A DNA stretch of 64,000 bases from Closterium sp. Naga37s-1 (Eukaryota > Streptophyta > Zygnematophyceae > Desmidiales > Closteriaceae): the NCBI GenBank assembly GCA_947471745.1, contig CANJKZ010000463.1, positions 134,001-198,000 of the forward strand. The letters run 5' to 3'. A program made the position numbers and the translations under genes. Below the pieces are notes generated by a model. The model had not been told where the DNA came from. It saw only the letters and a program-made list of their open reading frames with translations, and searched no databases. Positions 10,601-18,574 of the stretch are shown one piece after another. How positions within the stretch are numbered: the first letter of the stretch is position 1; the number at the start of each line of letters is the position of its first letter.

Positions 10601-12065
10601 GCTGAACGACCCCCCACCTCGCCCACTCGCTTCGTGCTGTGCGTGCCCCGAGGGGGTGGGGGGAGTGGGGGGGAAATGTGGGGTGTGAGAGAGAGGGTGA
10701 GAACGAGACAATGAGGCTTGCTGGACGTCCCTCGCACCTCGCCCACGCGCCTCGTGCTGTGCGTGCCCTGGGGGGGGAGGGGAGTGGGGCGTGGGGGGTG
10801 GGGGGGAGAAGCAGGAGGGAAGTGGGAGGGTGTGAGGCTAGCTGGACGACCCTCGCACCTCGCTCGCTCAGAAGGGTTGGGGGAGGGGGAAGAGGACTGG
10901 AATGGGAAGTGGGGAGGGAAATGTGGGGGGACGAGGCGAGGAGGCTAGCTGGACGACCCTCGCACCTCGCCCACGCGCTTCGTGCTGTGCGTGCCCTACG
11001 AGGGTGGGCGGTGAACAGGGTGAGGGGAGGGGAGTGGAGGGAGAAGGGAGGGTGGAAGCGGAGGAAGAGAGAGAAGGTATAAGGCTTGCTGGACGAATGG
11101 TTACGCTCAGTCCAGGAAACTTGCTAATCCGAGCTGGGTGTGCTGCAGCGCCATCTCCCAATCGCTCTAAACCTCACATGACCAAGCCATTCTCCGCCCC
11201 TTCCGCCCCCTTACAAGTTCGAACCCTCTTCCCCTACCCTCGTCTTCTCTCACCGCCTTCTCCCTTCCCAACATCCGCGCTCCTCTCCACCGTCTCCCAA
11301 CCCTCCACACTCCTCCCACACCCTAATCCTTCGCGCGCCTCTCCCTCTTACTTGGCGGCGCTTCGCGAGCTGCCAGCACACCACGCGGTGCACGATGTCT
11401 CTCCGTACAGGCACGTCGAATATAGTCCCGTCCAGCACCGCCTCTCCGCGTGCCTCCCCACTGAAGCTCCGCACCGCCACGCGCCTATCGCGGTACGTCC
11501 CCCACTCCGCCTCCCCCGCTTCCGCCTCCGCTTGGCCCCCCGCTTTCTCCCCCGCGCCGGTTGCCCCCCCCGCTGCTGCATCCGCATCCGAGTCTTTCGC
11601 TGCTGAGGCTGCGCTTGCCGAACCGACTGCACCTTCCGAGCCTGCGGAAACACCCTCGGCTACATGGCCGCTGGTCGCTGCTGTGAATGCCACGTCAGAT
11701 CCTTTGCCTGAATCCGACGAGAACCATCGTTGTTGCGACGTGCTTACGAAGCCGATCGAGTTGTCGCAGACTCGCGTAGTTGCTGGCGACGTCGCACTGC
11801 GACTCGCAAAACATCGCACGATCTGTCGGGTGCTGGTGACGAACGGTGACGGGTGTACCCAGTGCGAAGCTGCAGGCGACGCTCGGGGATTTGGCGACTG
11901 CTGGTTGGCGGTGCGGGAAAACGCACGGGTGTGCGGAGATGACGGGGCAGTTTGAATAAGAGACGTGCGGGAAGAGGAAGAGGACGCGGAGATCGGAAGA
12001 TGCGAGGACGAGGATGCACGGTTGACGGAACCTCTTAGCAGCCGTGCAGCTATTCGTGCGGCCAT
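7657..12065 (-). CDS. Mitochondrial large-subunit ribosomal protein uL4m (5 exons)
   Basis: Exons 12065..11352, 10012..9905, 8923..8804, 8273..8094 and 7809..7657 join in phase 0 at every junction, giving 424 residues. The first exon starts GCCATGGC and encodes a Ser/Arg/Ala-rich presequence ([12 protein letters not shown]...) typical of mitochondrial import, then [20 protein letters not shown]. Exon 2 carries [20 protein letters not shown], exon 3 [17 protein letters not shown] and [17 protein letters not shown], exon 4 [10 protein letters not shown] and NLHYVNVLP, and exon 5 [16 protein letters not shown]. Together these are the full bacterial-type L4 fold with its rRNA-binding loop. The protein binds 23S-type rRNA early in large-subunit assembly and lines the exit tunnel. 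The C-terminus after LVLS is Ala/Arg-rich and lacks the usual plant tail. Introns 1-4 are packed with partial copies of the adjacent exons, listed separately. Confidence 0.93.
7889..7942 (-). repeat. Duplicate of the uL4m terminal exon start, usable as an alternative last exon
   Basis: Within intron 4, 147 bases before the true exon 5 at the splice-acceptor end, the sequence CCCACCAG|GGTCTGAAC recurs with the first 17 codons of exon 5 ([17 protein letters not shown]), followed directly by TGA. Acceptor, pyrimidine tract and frame are all intact, so splicing here would give a uL4m shortened by 33 residues at the C-terminus. The sequence is nearly identical to exon 5, so the duplication is recent. 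Confidence 0.8.
8281..8412. repeat. 12-bp GA-rich tandem repeats in uL4m intron 3
   Basis: GGGCGAGGGATA units (about 3) pass into GAGAGGGAGATT units (about 7). On the gene's strand this is a pyrimidine tract ending just before the exon 4 acceptor at 8273, so it may act as an extended polypyrimidine tract. Confidence 0.75.
8545..8728 (-). repeat. Two decayed copies of the uL4m exon 3 3' end with donors
   Basis: Copies at about 8655-8728 and 8545-8618 repeat the last 24 codons of exon 3 together with the CAG|GTGAGAG donor. The first keeps its frame ([20 protein letters not shown]). The second has several substitutions and a one-base deletion. Both lie downstream of exon 3 in intron 3, on the donor side only. 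Confidence 0.8.
9171..9904 (-). repeat. Array of uL4m exon 2 3' halves with splice donors
   Basis: Downstream of exon 2, in intron 2, five partial copies of its last 17 codons ([17 protein letters not shown] and variants) lie near 9793-9852, 9640-9700, 9498-9556, 9370-9425 and 9252-9300. Each ends in a GTGAGG or GTGAGA donor and is separated by CAGTACCGGT-type simple repeats. Copy d (near 9620) has its donor motif in triplicate, and beyond the last copy (9171-9250) the donor CAGGTGAG alone is repeated about four times. Divergence rises with distance from exon 2. Confidence 0.88.
10013..11095 (-). repeat. Array of uL4m exon 2 5' halves with splice acceptors
   Basis: Upstream of exon 2, in intron 1, nine partial copies of its first 18 codons ([18 protein letters not shown] and variants) begin near 10059, 10193, 10317, 10456, 10596, 10711, 10833, 10938 and 11079 (the seventh and ninth truncated). 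Units are 110-135 bp: a C-rich pyrimidine tract, CAG|GGCACGCAC, then about 54 bases of exon. Every copy stops at the same place, after AGCAAGCC, which is where exon 2 continues into TGGAAGCAG. The only intact exon is at 9905-10012. Confidence 0.9.
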
Positions 12066-12755
12066 GGCGAAACCCGTCCCAGCGCAGCAGACGGTGATGC
12101 AGGCTGAAAGGTGAACGAGAGGGTGTGAATCAGATGTACTCGTTATAAAATATACTCGCCATTGAAGGAAATGCCACCTAAAAGCACTTATCTCGCTTTG
12201 ATGTATGCGCAATCTTAAACCGAACCAATTGGCGAAGCGGTTACCCTGCTTGCAAATGTTGTTTGGCCCAAATTATTCGCACCCAACCAGTGAAGAACTT
12301 CCTTTTTCGCTCAGGTTCGGCTCATCAGCCCTGCCTTGCCTTGATTCTTCCCCTTCCCACCATGATTTGCTCGATTGTTCCATCCAATCAGCACATGCCG
12401 CGTAACAAAGAATTTAGCACTTTCCCCAATCGCGCGGCCCTCTTGACTCGCTCAGCATGACTCGGGGAATCCACGCAGTAGGCACTTTCCGAGGTCGAAA
12501 GGACCTGAGAATCCAGATTGCCACCAGTTGTTAGTCTCCTCACTTATAACAAGTAGCTCCAGGGTAGCTTTCGCCTAAGCTCTAGGATATTGCCGCTAGT
12601 TCTTCCTTCGTTTGTCTCAGGTGGCTGCTGTTGCGTGGCAGCTTCATAAAATCTACCGGACTCTCAGGCATCCTTTTTCCGCTGCAACAATCCGCGCCAC
12701 CGCGTCCCCCCGCAACCTGTCCGCCCTCTGCCTTCCCCTTCCTTCCGCTGCCGTC
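12066..12755. promoter_or_regulatory. Divergent promoter region of uL4m and the DUF1997 gene
   Basis: These 690 bases separate two start codons on opposite strands. TTATAAAATATA at 12143-12154 lies about 80 bases upstream of the uL4m ATG and reads as a TATA box on the minus strand. Toward the plus-strand gene the sequence is pyrimidine-rich with no clear TATA box. No gene is recognised inside. Confidence 0.5.
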
Positions 12756-15700
12756 ATGGCGGGAGCCGCCGCGCTGGCGCAGGGTTCCGTCGCAGCCTCC
12801 GCTCAGACCGCGCGGGCAGCGCACCAATCTCCAATCGCCGATCATTCTCGTCCCGGCGCGCGCCTGTCCAGCAGAGCAGCAACCGCAAGACGGCTACCTC
12901 TCGCGGGCAACTCCGGCGCTGCACTGCGGATCGAGACCCGGCGCGCGGCGTTCAGGCGCAGTGCGGGGCGGCGCGTGGCGGTGGCATCCCTGGCGGAGGA
13001 GGAGCGGGAGTTAGAGGCGGTGGAGGCGCTTTCAGACGCGAATTGGGCGCACATGAGTGCCACGTGGACTCAGCAAGTCCAGCTGGACGAGAAAGAGAAG
13101 CCTCTAGGTGCGATCAATTGAAGCCCTCTAGGAGCGAAAGGCTGAGTTTAAAGACGTCTGATGACTGCAAGCCTCGCGGTGCGATTGTGGATTTTCTGAA
13201 GGGGAGCGTGACCGAGGGAATGAGCGATGGTGTGAAGCAGAGAGCTCGAGGTTCACATCGGGTAGAGCGATGCGCGAATGATTTCGCGTCTATATCCGGC
13301 CCGGCTCCCCCTCGCCTTTCCGCCGCCCCTTCGCGGGGTCCTCTACCGCAAGCCGCGGCCTTGGCGCGGAGTACATGGCGTTTTCCTTCTTCCCCCCATC
13401 GAACCCCCCTTCCACCCCCCCTCTCCTTGTCTCCCCTCCCTCCCCCGCTTGCCCGCACTCTCCCCCTCTCCACTCCGCCCATGCGCGCAGCGGAGTACAT
13501 GACGCTGCCCGCGTCGCAGTACTCGGTGCTGGACGCGGAGCGCATTGAGCGCATGTCATGTACCCTCTTCCCCCTCTTCCCCACCTCCCCCTCTTCCCCC
13601 TCTTCCCCCTCCCCCCCCAGCGGAGTACATGACCCTCCCCGCGTCGCAGTATTCGGTGCTGGACGCGGAGCGCATCGAGCGCGTGGATGGCAGCACGTTC
13701 CGCTGCTACGCGCACCGCGCGCAGTTCTTCAGCGTAGAGGTCTGCCCCGTGCTGCTCGTGCGCGTCGACGAGGAGGCGGATGGGTGCACGATACGCCTGC
13801 TCTCCGCCACTGTAAGCGTGGGGGGAAGCGCAGGGAAAGCGCAGGGAAAGCACAGGGGAAGCGCAGGGTAATCACAGGGTGGGGAGCACCGCTTGTAGTT
13901 CTTCAGCGTGGAGGTCTGCCCCGTGCTGCTCGTGCGCGTCGACGAGGAGGCGGACGGCTGCACCATAAGACTGCTCTCCGCCACTGTACGCACAGGATTG
14001 AAAGCACAGGGAAAGCACAGGGGAAGTACAGGGAAAGTACAGGGGAAGTACAGGGAAAGCACAGGGGAAGTACAGGGAAAGTACAGGGGAGGCACCGGGA
14101 AAGCACAGGGTGGGGCGCACCGCGCACGGTTCTTCAGCGTGGAGTTGTGCCCCGTGCTGCTCGTGCGCGTCGACGAGGAGGCGGACGGGTGCACCATAAG
14201 ACTGCTCTCCGCCACTGTACGCGTGGGGGGGGGGTGGGGGGGAGGAGCGCAGGTTGAGGGGGGGCGCAGAGGGATGGGGATTGCAGGAGGATGGGGAGTG
14301 CAGGGGAGGAAGGTAGCGCAGAAGGAAGTGGAACGCGGGTAGGGGAGCACAGAGGAGGCGGACGGCTGCATTCACATAAGACTGCTTTCAGCCGATGTAA
14401 GCGCGGGCAGCGGAGACAAACAGTGCAGGGGGGAGGGGACACGAAGAGGGGAGGGGAAACGCATGGGGGAGGGGAAGTGAAGGGGGCGGGGGAGCGCAGG
14501 GGGAGGAAAACGCAGGGGGGAGAGAAACGCAGGAAGCGGGGGAGCGGAGGAGGGAGAGAGGCAGCGCAGAAAGGGGAATGCGTGTTTGGGGAGCACAGGA
14601 GGAGGCGGGCTGCACTGCACAATAAAAATGCCTTCCGCCACGGTTAGCTAGGCTCCAGTGAGGCAAAGGGAAGGCAAGATGGAAGCGAGGGGAGGGCGAT
14701 GGGAAGGCGATGGGAAGGCACCCTCTGCCCTCTTCTCCCCCCTCCCTTCCTCTCTGCCACCACTCTGTCTATATCCTCCCCTCTTCACTCCCTTCCTGCT
14801 GCCCACCTCACCTCTTTCGCTCCCAACCTCCTCCTCCCCAATTCATCTCTCTTCCTCCCCACTTTCCCTTCCCCCCATTCCCCCCCTTGTGCCTCTCCGC
14901 GCCCCTCGCCACCTGGACTGGTCGCCCATAGTAAAGGCGCCCGTTGCTAATGGCCGCCCCTCACCGCCCACCCCCCCGCCCACCACACAAGCTGAACGGG
15001 TCGCCAGTAGTGAAGGCGCAGACCAAGAAGTTCCTATGTGAGCACCACACCCCCTTCACCCTTCCCTTCCCCTCCCCTTTCCCCGATTTCCCCTGTGCCT
15101 CACCACGACACCAGCTGGACGGGTCGCCCATAGTGAAGGCACAGAACAAGAAGTTTCGATGTCAGCACCGCCCGCCCGTTGCTTATTGCCGCCCCTCACC
15201 CCGCCTACCCCTCCCCTCTCCCTCCCTCGCCCCACGTGCCTCTCCACCCGCCCCCTCTTCACCCCCCACCCCACACCAGCTGGACGGGTCACCCATAGTG
15301 AAGTCACAGAACAAAAAGTTCCGAGGTAAGTGCCACCTTTTTATGCTAGTTGCTGCACTTTGTTAAGCATAGTCCTTTTTACTAAGCACCAATACCAGCA
15401 TTCTCCTTTCCAGCGTGCATGTCTTTCCCCATTCCCTGCCCCCCCACCCCCAAGCGTGCATGCTGAACTGGGTGCTCATCCCCCTCCCCCTCCCCCTCCC
15501 CCTCCCCCTCTCCTTCCCCCCGCCCCCAAGCGCCCATGGTGAACCGGATGTTTATCAGCATCCCCCTCCCCCTCCCCCTCCCCCTCCCTCCCCTCCCCTC
15601 CCCTCCCCTCCCCTCCCCTCCCCTCCCCCTCCCCTCCCCTCCCCCTCCCTCCCCTCCCCTCCCCCTCCCCCTTCCCTCCCCCTCAAGCGTCCATGGTGAA

Positions 15701-17195
15701 CCGGGTGTTCATCAGCACCCGACTCCCCCTTCCTTCCCCACCCTTACCCCCGGCTCCCCCTTCCTTCCCCACCCTTACCCCCGGCTCCCCCCCTTTCCAG
15801 CGTCCATGGCAAACCGGGTGCTCATTAGCACCCCTCCCCACCTCTTCCTCCCCCACCCTCCCCCCCGCCTTCCCCCTTCCAGCGTCCATGGCGAACCGGG
15901 TGCGGTGGGCGCCTGACCCCTCCTCTCCCTCCTCGCGACTCATCATGTCAGATACCATTCTCAAGGTGAGTGCGTGCGTCATGCCATAGTGCCATGCCAT
16001 CATGCCATAGTGCCATGCCATCTCCCCCTCCTCGCCCTCCTCGCCCTCGCGACTCATCATGTCAGATACCATTCTCAAGATGAGCACATCATGCCATGGA
16101 CGCGAAAGTCACCAACACACCTCTGCAATCACCTGTCTTCCCCCCATCGTGGCCCCCCACAGAGCTCCGTGGAGGTCCCTATGGCGTTCCGGGTGATCCC
16201 AAGGGACGTCATAGCAAGTGTTGACACGTCTCAAAACCCCCCATCTCCCCTCATCTCCCCCCATCTCCCCTCGTCTCCCCCCATCTCCCTTCGTCTCCCC
16301 TCATCGCCTCCCAACCCCCCCCATCGCCCCTTCCACAGAGCTCAGTGCAGGTTCCAGTGCCATTCCGGATGATCCCAAGGGGCGTCACAGACAGTGCTGG
16401 CAGCAAGCTGCCCCATTAGTACGCCAGTGCGCCTTTCAAACTATCCATCTCCCCCTATCTCGCCCCCCACAGAGCTCAGTGGAGGTCCCAGTGCCATTCC
16501 GGATGATCCCAAGGGAGGTCATTGAGAGTGCAGGCAACAAGCTGTTGGAGCAGGTTCTAAAAGTGGCTGTGCCGCGCTTCCTAGAGCAGGTGAGCACTGT
16601 GGTCTCTGATGTGCTGGTTTCTCGCTCTGTGTCTCCTCGCCCTTTCCCTCTTATCCCTTCTCTCTGCACCCTAACTGTCTGCCCCCTCTCTCTCTCTCCC
16701 CACACTGGAAGAAGGATTACAAAGCCTGGCAGGAGCAGAAGCGGAGGGGCCTGGAGAAGGCACCTCTCAGAAGCCCCTCTGCTTCCGCTCCTGCTCTTCC
16801 CTCCCTATCCGCTTGCTCTGCTTCTCCAGCTACTGTAGCTGCTTCTGACCCTCATCTTCGGTTCCTCTCCCTATCCCTCCGCTCTGTCTCTATCCCCTCT
16901 GCTTGTCTCTATCCCCTCTGCTTGTCTCTATCCCCTCTGCTTGACTCTCCTTGCCCTTCCCCACCCGTCTTGTCTCTCTTGCACTCCATCTGTCTGCCCC
17001 CTCCCCACAGCTCAAGGACTAAGAACCTGGGCTGCAGGCGGCAGGCTCTTCCTGGGCTGTGTCCATAAATTCCCTCTGCTGCTGCTCCCGCTCTCCCCAT
17101 CCCATCCGCCTCCCTCCCTTCAGCTGAAAAAGGACTATGAGGCATGGGCTTCAGGTGACACCTCGCGAAAGCCCCTCGGCACAGGGGAGTTGTGA
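12756..17195 (+). CDS. DUF1997 family protein, probably plastid-targeted (6 exons)
   Basis: Exons 12756..13107, 13621..13811, 15280..15325, 15883..15965, 16473..16589 and 17124..17195 splice in consistent phase to 286 residues. The start is CCGTCATGGCG. The first about 85 residues are Ala/Ser/Arg-rich without acidic residues until SLAEEERELEAVEA, as in a transit peptide. The conserved part reads LAEYMTLPASQYSVLD, VDGSTFRCYAHRAQFFSVEV, GSPIVKSQNKKF, ASMANRVRW, VEVPVPFRMIPREVIESAGN, VPRFLEQLKKDYEAWASGD. These match the DUF1997 family of cyanobacteria and chloroplasts, whose biochemical role is not established. Introns 1-5 all hold splice-anchored partial exon copies. Exon 3 exists in three interchangeable forms, and the one used here is the form with the strongest donor (GTAAGT). 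A plastid location is inferred from composition and family. Confidence 0.88.
13488..13556 (+). repeat. Copy of DUF1997 exon 2 5' end with acceptor
   Basis: GCGCGCAG|CGGAGTACATGACG begins a copy of the first 20 codons of exon 2, 131 bases before the real exon, each preceded by a C-rich tract. A smaller remnant (GGCGCGGAGTACATGGCG) lies near 13365. Both are upstream of exon 2 in intron 1. Confidence 0.8.
13895..14650 (+). repeat. Array of DUF1997 exon 2 3' ends with donors
   Basis: Four copies lie downstream of exon 2: about 13899-13988 and 14129-14218 (about 30 codons each, donor ACT|GTACGC), 14356-14400 (GAT|GTAAGC) and 14590-14648 (donor decayed to GTTAGC). They shorten and diverge with distance. 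Between the first two is a repeat of CACAGGGAAAGTACAGGGG, and the spacers become GA/GGGG-rich. Confidence 0.85.
14913..15325 (+). repeat. Three complete 46-nt versions of DUF1997 exon 3 plus one fragment
   Basis: Copies at 14992-15037, 15115-15160 and 15280-15325 are each exactly 46 nt, flanked by AG on the left and GT on the right (GTGAGC, GTCAGC, GTAAGT). They encode LNGSPVVKAQTKKFL, LDGSPIVKAQNKKFR and LDGSPIVKSQNKKFR and all leave phase 1. A 5' fragment without a clear acceptor lies at about 14916-14943. Any one of the three would splice in frame between exons 2 and 4. Confidence 0.85.
15450..15882 (+). repeat. Copies of DUF1997 exon 4 5' end within a polypyrimidine microsatellite
   Basis: Four copies of the exon 4 opening, AG|CG TCC ATG GTG AAC CGG GTG and variants, start near 15454, 15529, 15686 and 15801, upstream of the true exon at 15883. 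They are separated by CCCCTCCCCCT-type tracts (15476-15530, 15560-15685). Each copy supplies an acceptor and 25-30 bases of exon, and none has a donor. Confidence 0.82.
16020..16079 (+). repeat. Copy of DUF1997 exon 4 3' end
   Basis: GCGACTCATCATGTCAGATA ... CTCAAG recurs about 100 bases downstream of exon 4. Its donor has changed from GTGAGT to ATGAGC, so the copy is probably splice-dead. Short ATGCCATAGTGCC repeats separate it from the exon. Confidence 0.8.
16158..16425 (+). repeat. Two copies of DUF1997 exon 5 5' half
   Basis: CCCACAG|AGCTCCGTGGAGGTC at about 16163 and CCACAG|AGCTCAGTGCAGGTT at about 16339 repeat the first 20-25 codons of exon 5 with acceptors, upstream of the real exon (16473). 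Both lose the frame or run out before the exon's end. Confidence 0.82.
16708..17060 (+). repeat. Two decayed copies of DUF1997 exon 6 5' end
   Basis: AAGGATTACAAAGCCTGGC (about 16713) and CAG|CTCAAGGACTAAGAAC (about 17010) resemble the exon 6 opening CAG|CTGAAAAAGGACTATGAG. The second keeps the acceptor. Both are in intron 5, before the true exon at 17124. Confidence 0.65.
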
Positions 17196-18055
17196 CTTGT
17201 ACCCGATACTAGCAGGATTGTTACGTGCGTATATAAGAGATGGAAGCTGCAGCTGGTTAGGTAGTTTGCTGGATACAGGGTAACCAAGTTGGAAGGCAGG
17301 TGTTACCCATGTCTGATTCTGGGACCTATGTTAACATGCATGGAACAATCTTGCCGAGTACAAATGTGGCGTTATGGTGTAGTGTGAAGATTCTAGTCTG
17401 CCAGGTAGACGGCAGCCTCTTTCAGAATTGTGTCATGGGGAGCTGCATTTAGAAATGTGTCATGGGGTAGGGAGGGGTATTCGATGTGTGAGATGAGATG
17501 TCTTAGCCTCTTGTTTAGAGTAGGATTGACCAATCACTTCGTCAAATTTATACATTCGAGTTGCAACGTTGTTGGCACAGCAGTTCCATAAGGCTGTGCA
17601 GTGTCCACACAGTGTGGTGCAGCCATCACCGGCAGTGGGGTAACGGGGAAGACAACCTGCTGTTTCACACTCTGGCTGTGGCGCACCCAGGCCTTCTTTC
17701 TGGGAATATGCCTGAGAATGCCTGAGAATGTGTGAGAATGTGTGAGAATATGACAAGAGGGTAGACAAGAGTGTGTAGCAGGGGAAGTGCGGCAAGGAGG
17801 GTAAACAGAGGTGAGTGGGGAAAATCAGGCAAAAGGACACGCAAGGATAGCTGATGCTGATAAGAGGGAGGGCCTATTCCCCCTTCCACAGAAAAAAGAA
17901 GCAGACCGACTTGTCAGCAGGCGGAACGGCACATTCGAGCACCACTCAACACCACTCAGCACCGCTCACCCACTCTCAGCACCACTCACCAAGGCAGGAC
18001 ATGAAAAGGATGTGAGGAGAAGCATCGGCGGGTGTCTTCAACTCTGCGTGCAACC
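17196..18055. other. Intergenic, possible unassigned exons
   Basis: After the DUF1997 stop there is no firm gene. A minus-strand frame ending near 17510 follows a good acceptor (TTCCCAG|AAAGAAGG, about 17698), and a plus-strand frame follows CCACAG at about 17893, but neither encodes anything I recognise. Four GAGAATGTGT-type units lie at 17706-17752. Confidence 0.35.
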
Positions 18056-18375
18056 ACAGCAGTGAGTCTGCAGTCAGATGGCCACGTGCAACCACAGCAG
18101 TGAGACTGCAGTGAGATGGCCACGTGCAACCACAGCAGTGAGACTGCAGTGAGATGGCCACGTGCAACCACAGCAGTGAGACTGCAGTGAGATGGCCACG
18201 TGCAACCACAGCAGTGAGACTGCAGTGAGATGGCCACGTGCAACCACAGCAGTGAGACTGCAGTGAGATGGCCACGTGCAACCACAGCAGTGAGACTGCA
18301 GTGAGATGGCCACGTGCAACCACAGCAGTGAGACTGCAGTGAGATGGCCACGTGCAACCACAGCAGTGAGTCTGC
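18056..18375. repeat. 38-bp minisatellite, about 8-9 copies
   Basis: The unit GTGAGACTGCAGTGAGATGG + CCACGTGCAACCACAGCA is repeated almost without change. The first and last units carry GTGAGTCTGC instead. On the plus strand each unit contains ACCACAGCA|GTGAGA, a donor-like motif. This resembles the splice-donor arrays in neighbouring genes, but I could not assign the exon it would belong to. Confidence 0.85.
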
Positions 18376-18574
18376 ACATGCTCGTGCCTCCAATCGTCAT
18401 CCCCTGCCCGCTCCCACTCCCACTCTTGCCATGTCTCACCCTCGCCCTTCTTCTCACTTGCTCCGCCCCCCTTCCCTCCTCTCATTCACCCTCATCTCAC
18501 CCATCTTACCACTTTCCTCATCTCGCCCATGTTACCACTTTCTCCTCTCTTGCTTTCCAGCCTTCCAATACCCC

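Noticed and set aside
9600..10700. Several Pro/Ser-rich minus-strand proteins (about 150-210 residues)
   Set aside because: They are translations of the uL4m exon-half arrays and C-rich spacers in mixed frames.
9171..11095. Pure assembly artefact
   Set aside because: Copies differ from one another, decay with distance and recur as a pattern in four genes, so a simple misassembly is unlikely, although exact copy numbers need long reads.
12612..12755. N-terminal extension of the DUF1997 protein from 12612
   Set aside because: The Met at 12756 has better context and starts a normal transit-peptide-like region; upstream residues look like leader sequence.
18056..18375. CRISPR array (38-bp repeats)
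   Set aside because: Units are directly adjacent without unique spacers, and the setting is a eukaryotic nuclear genome.
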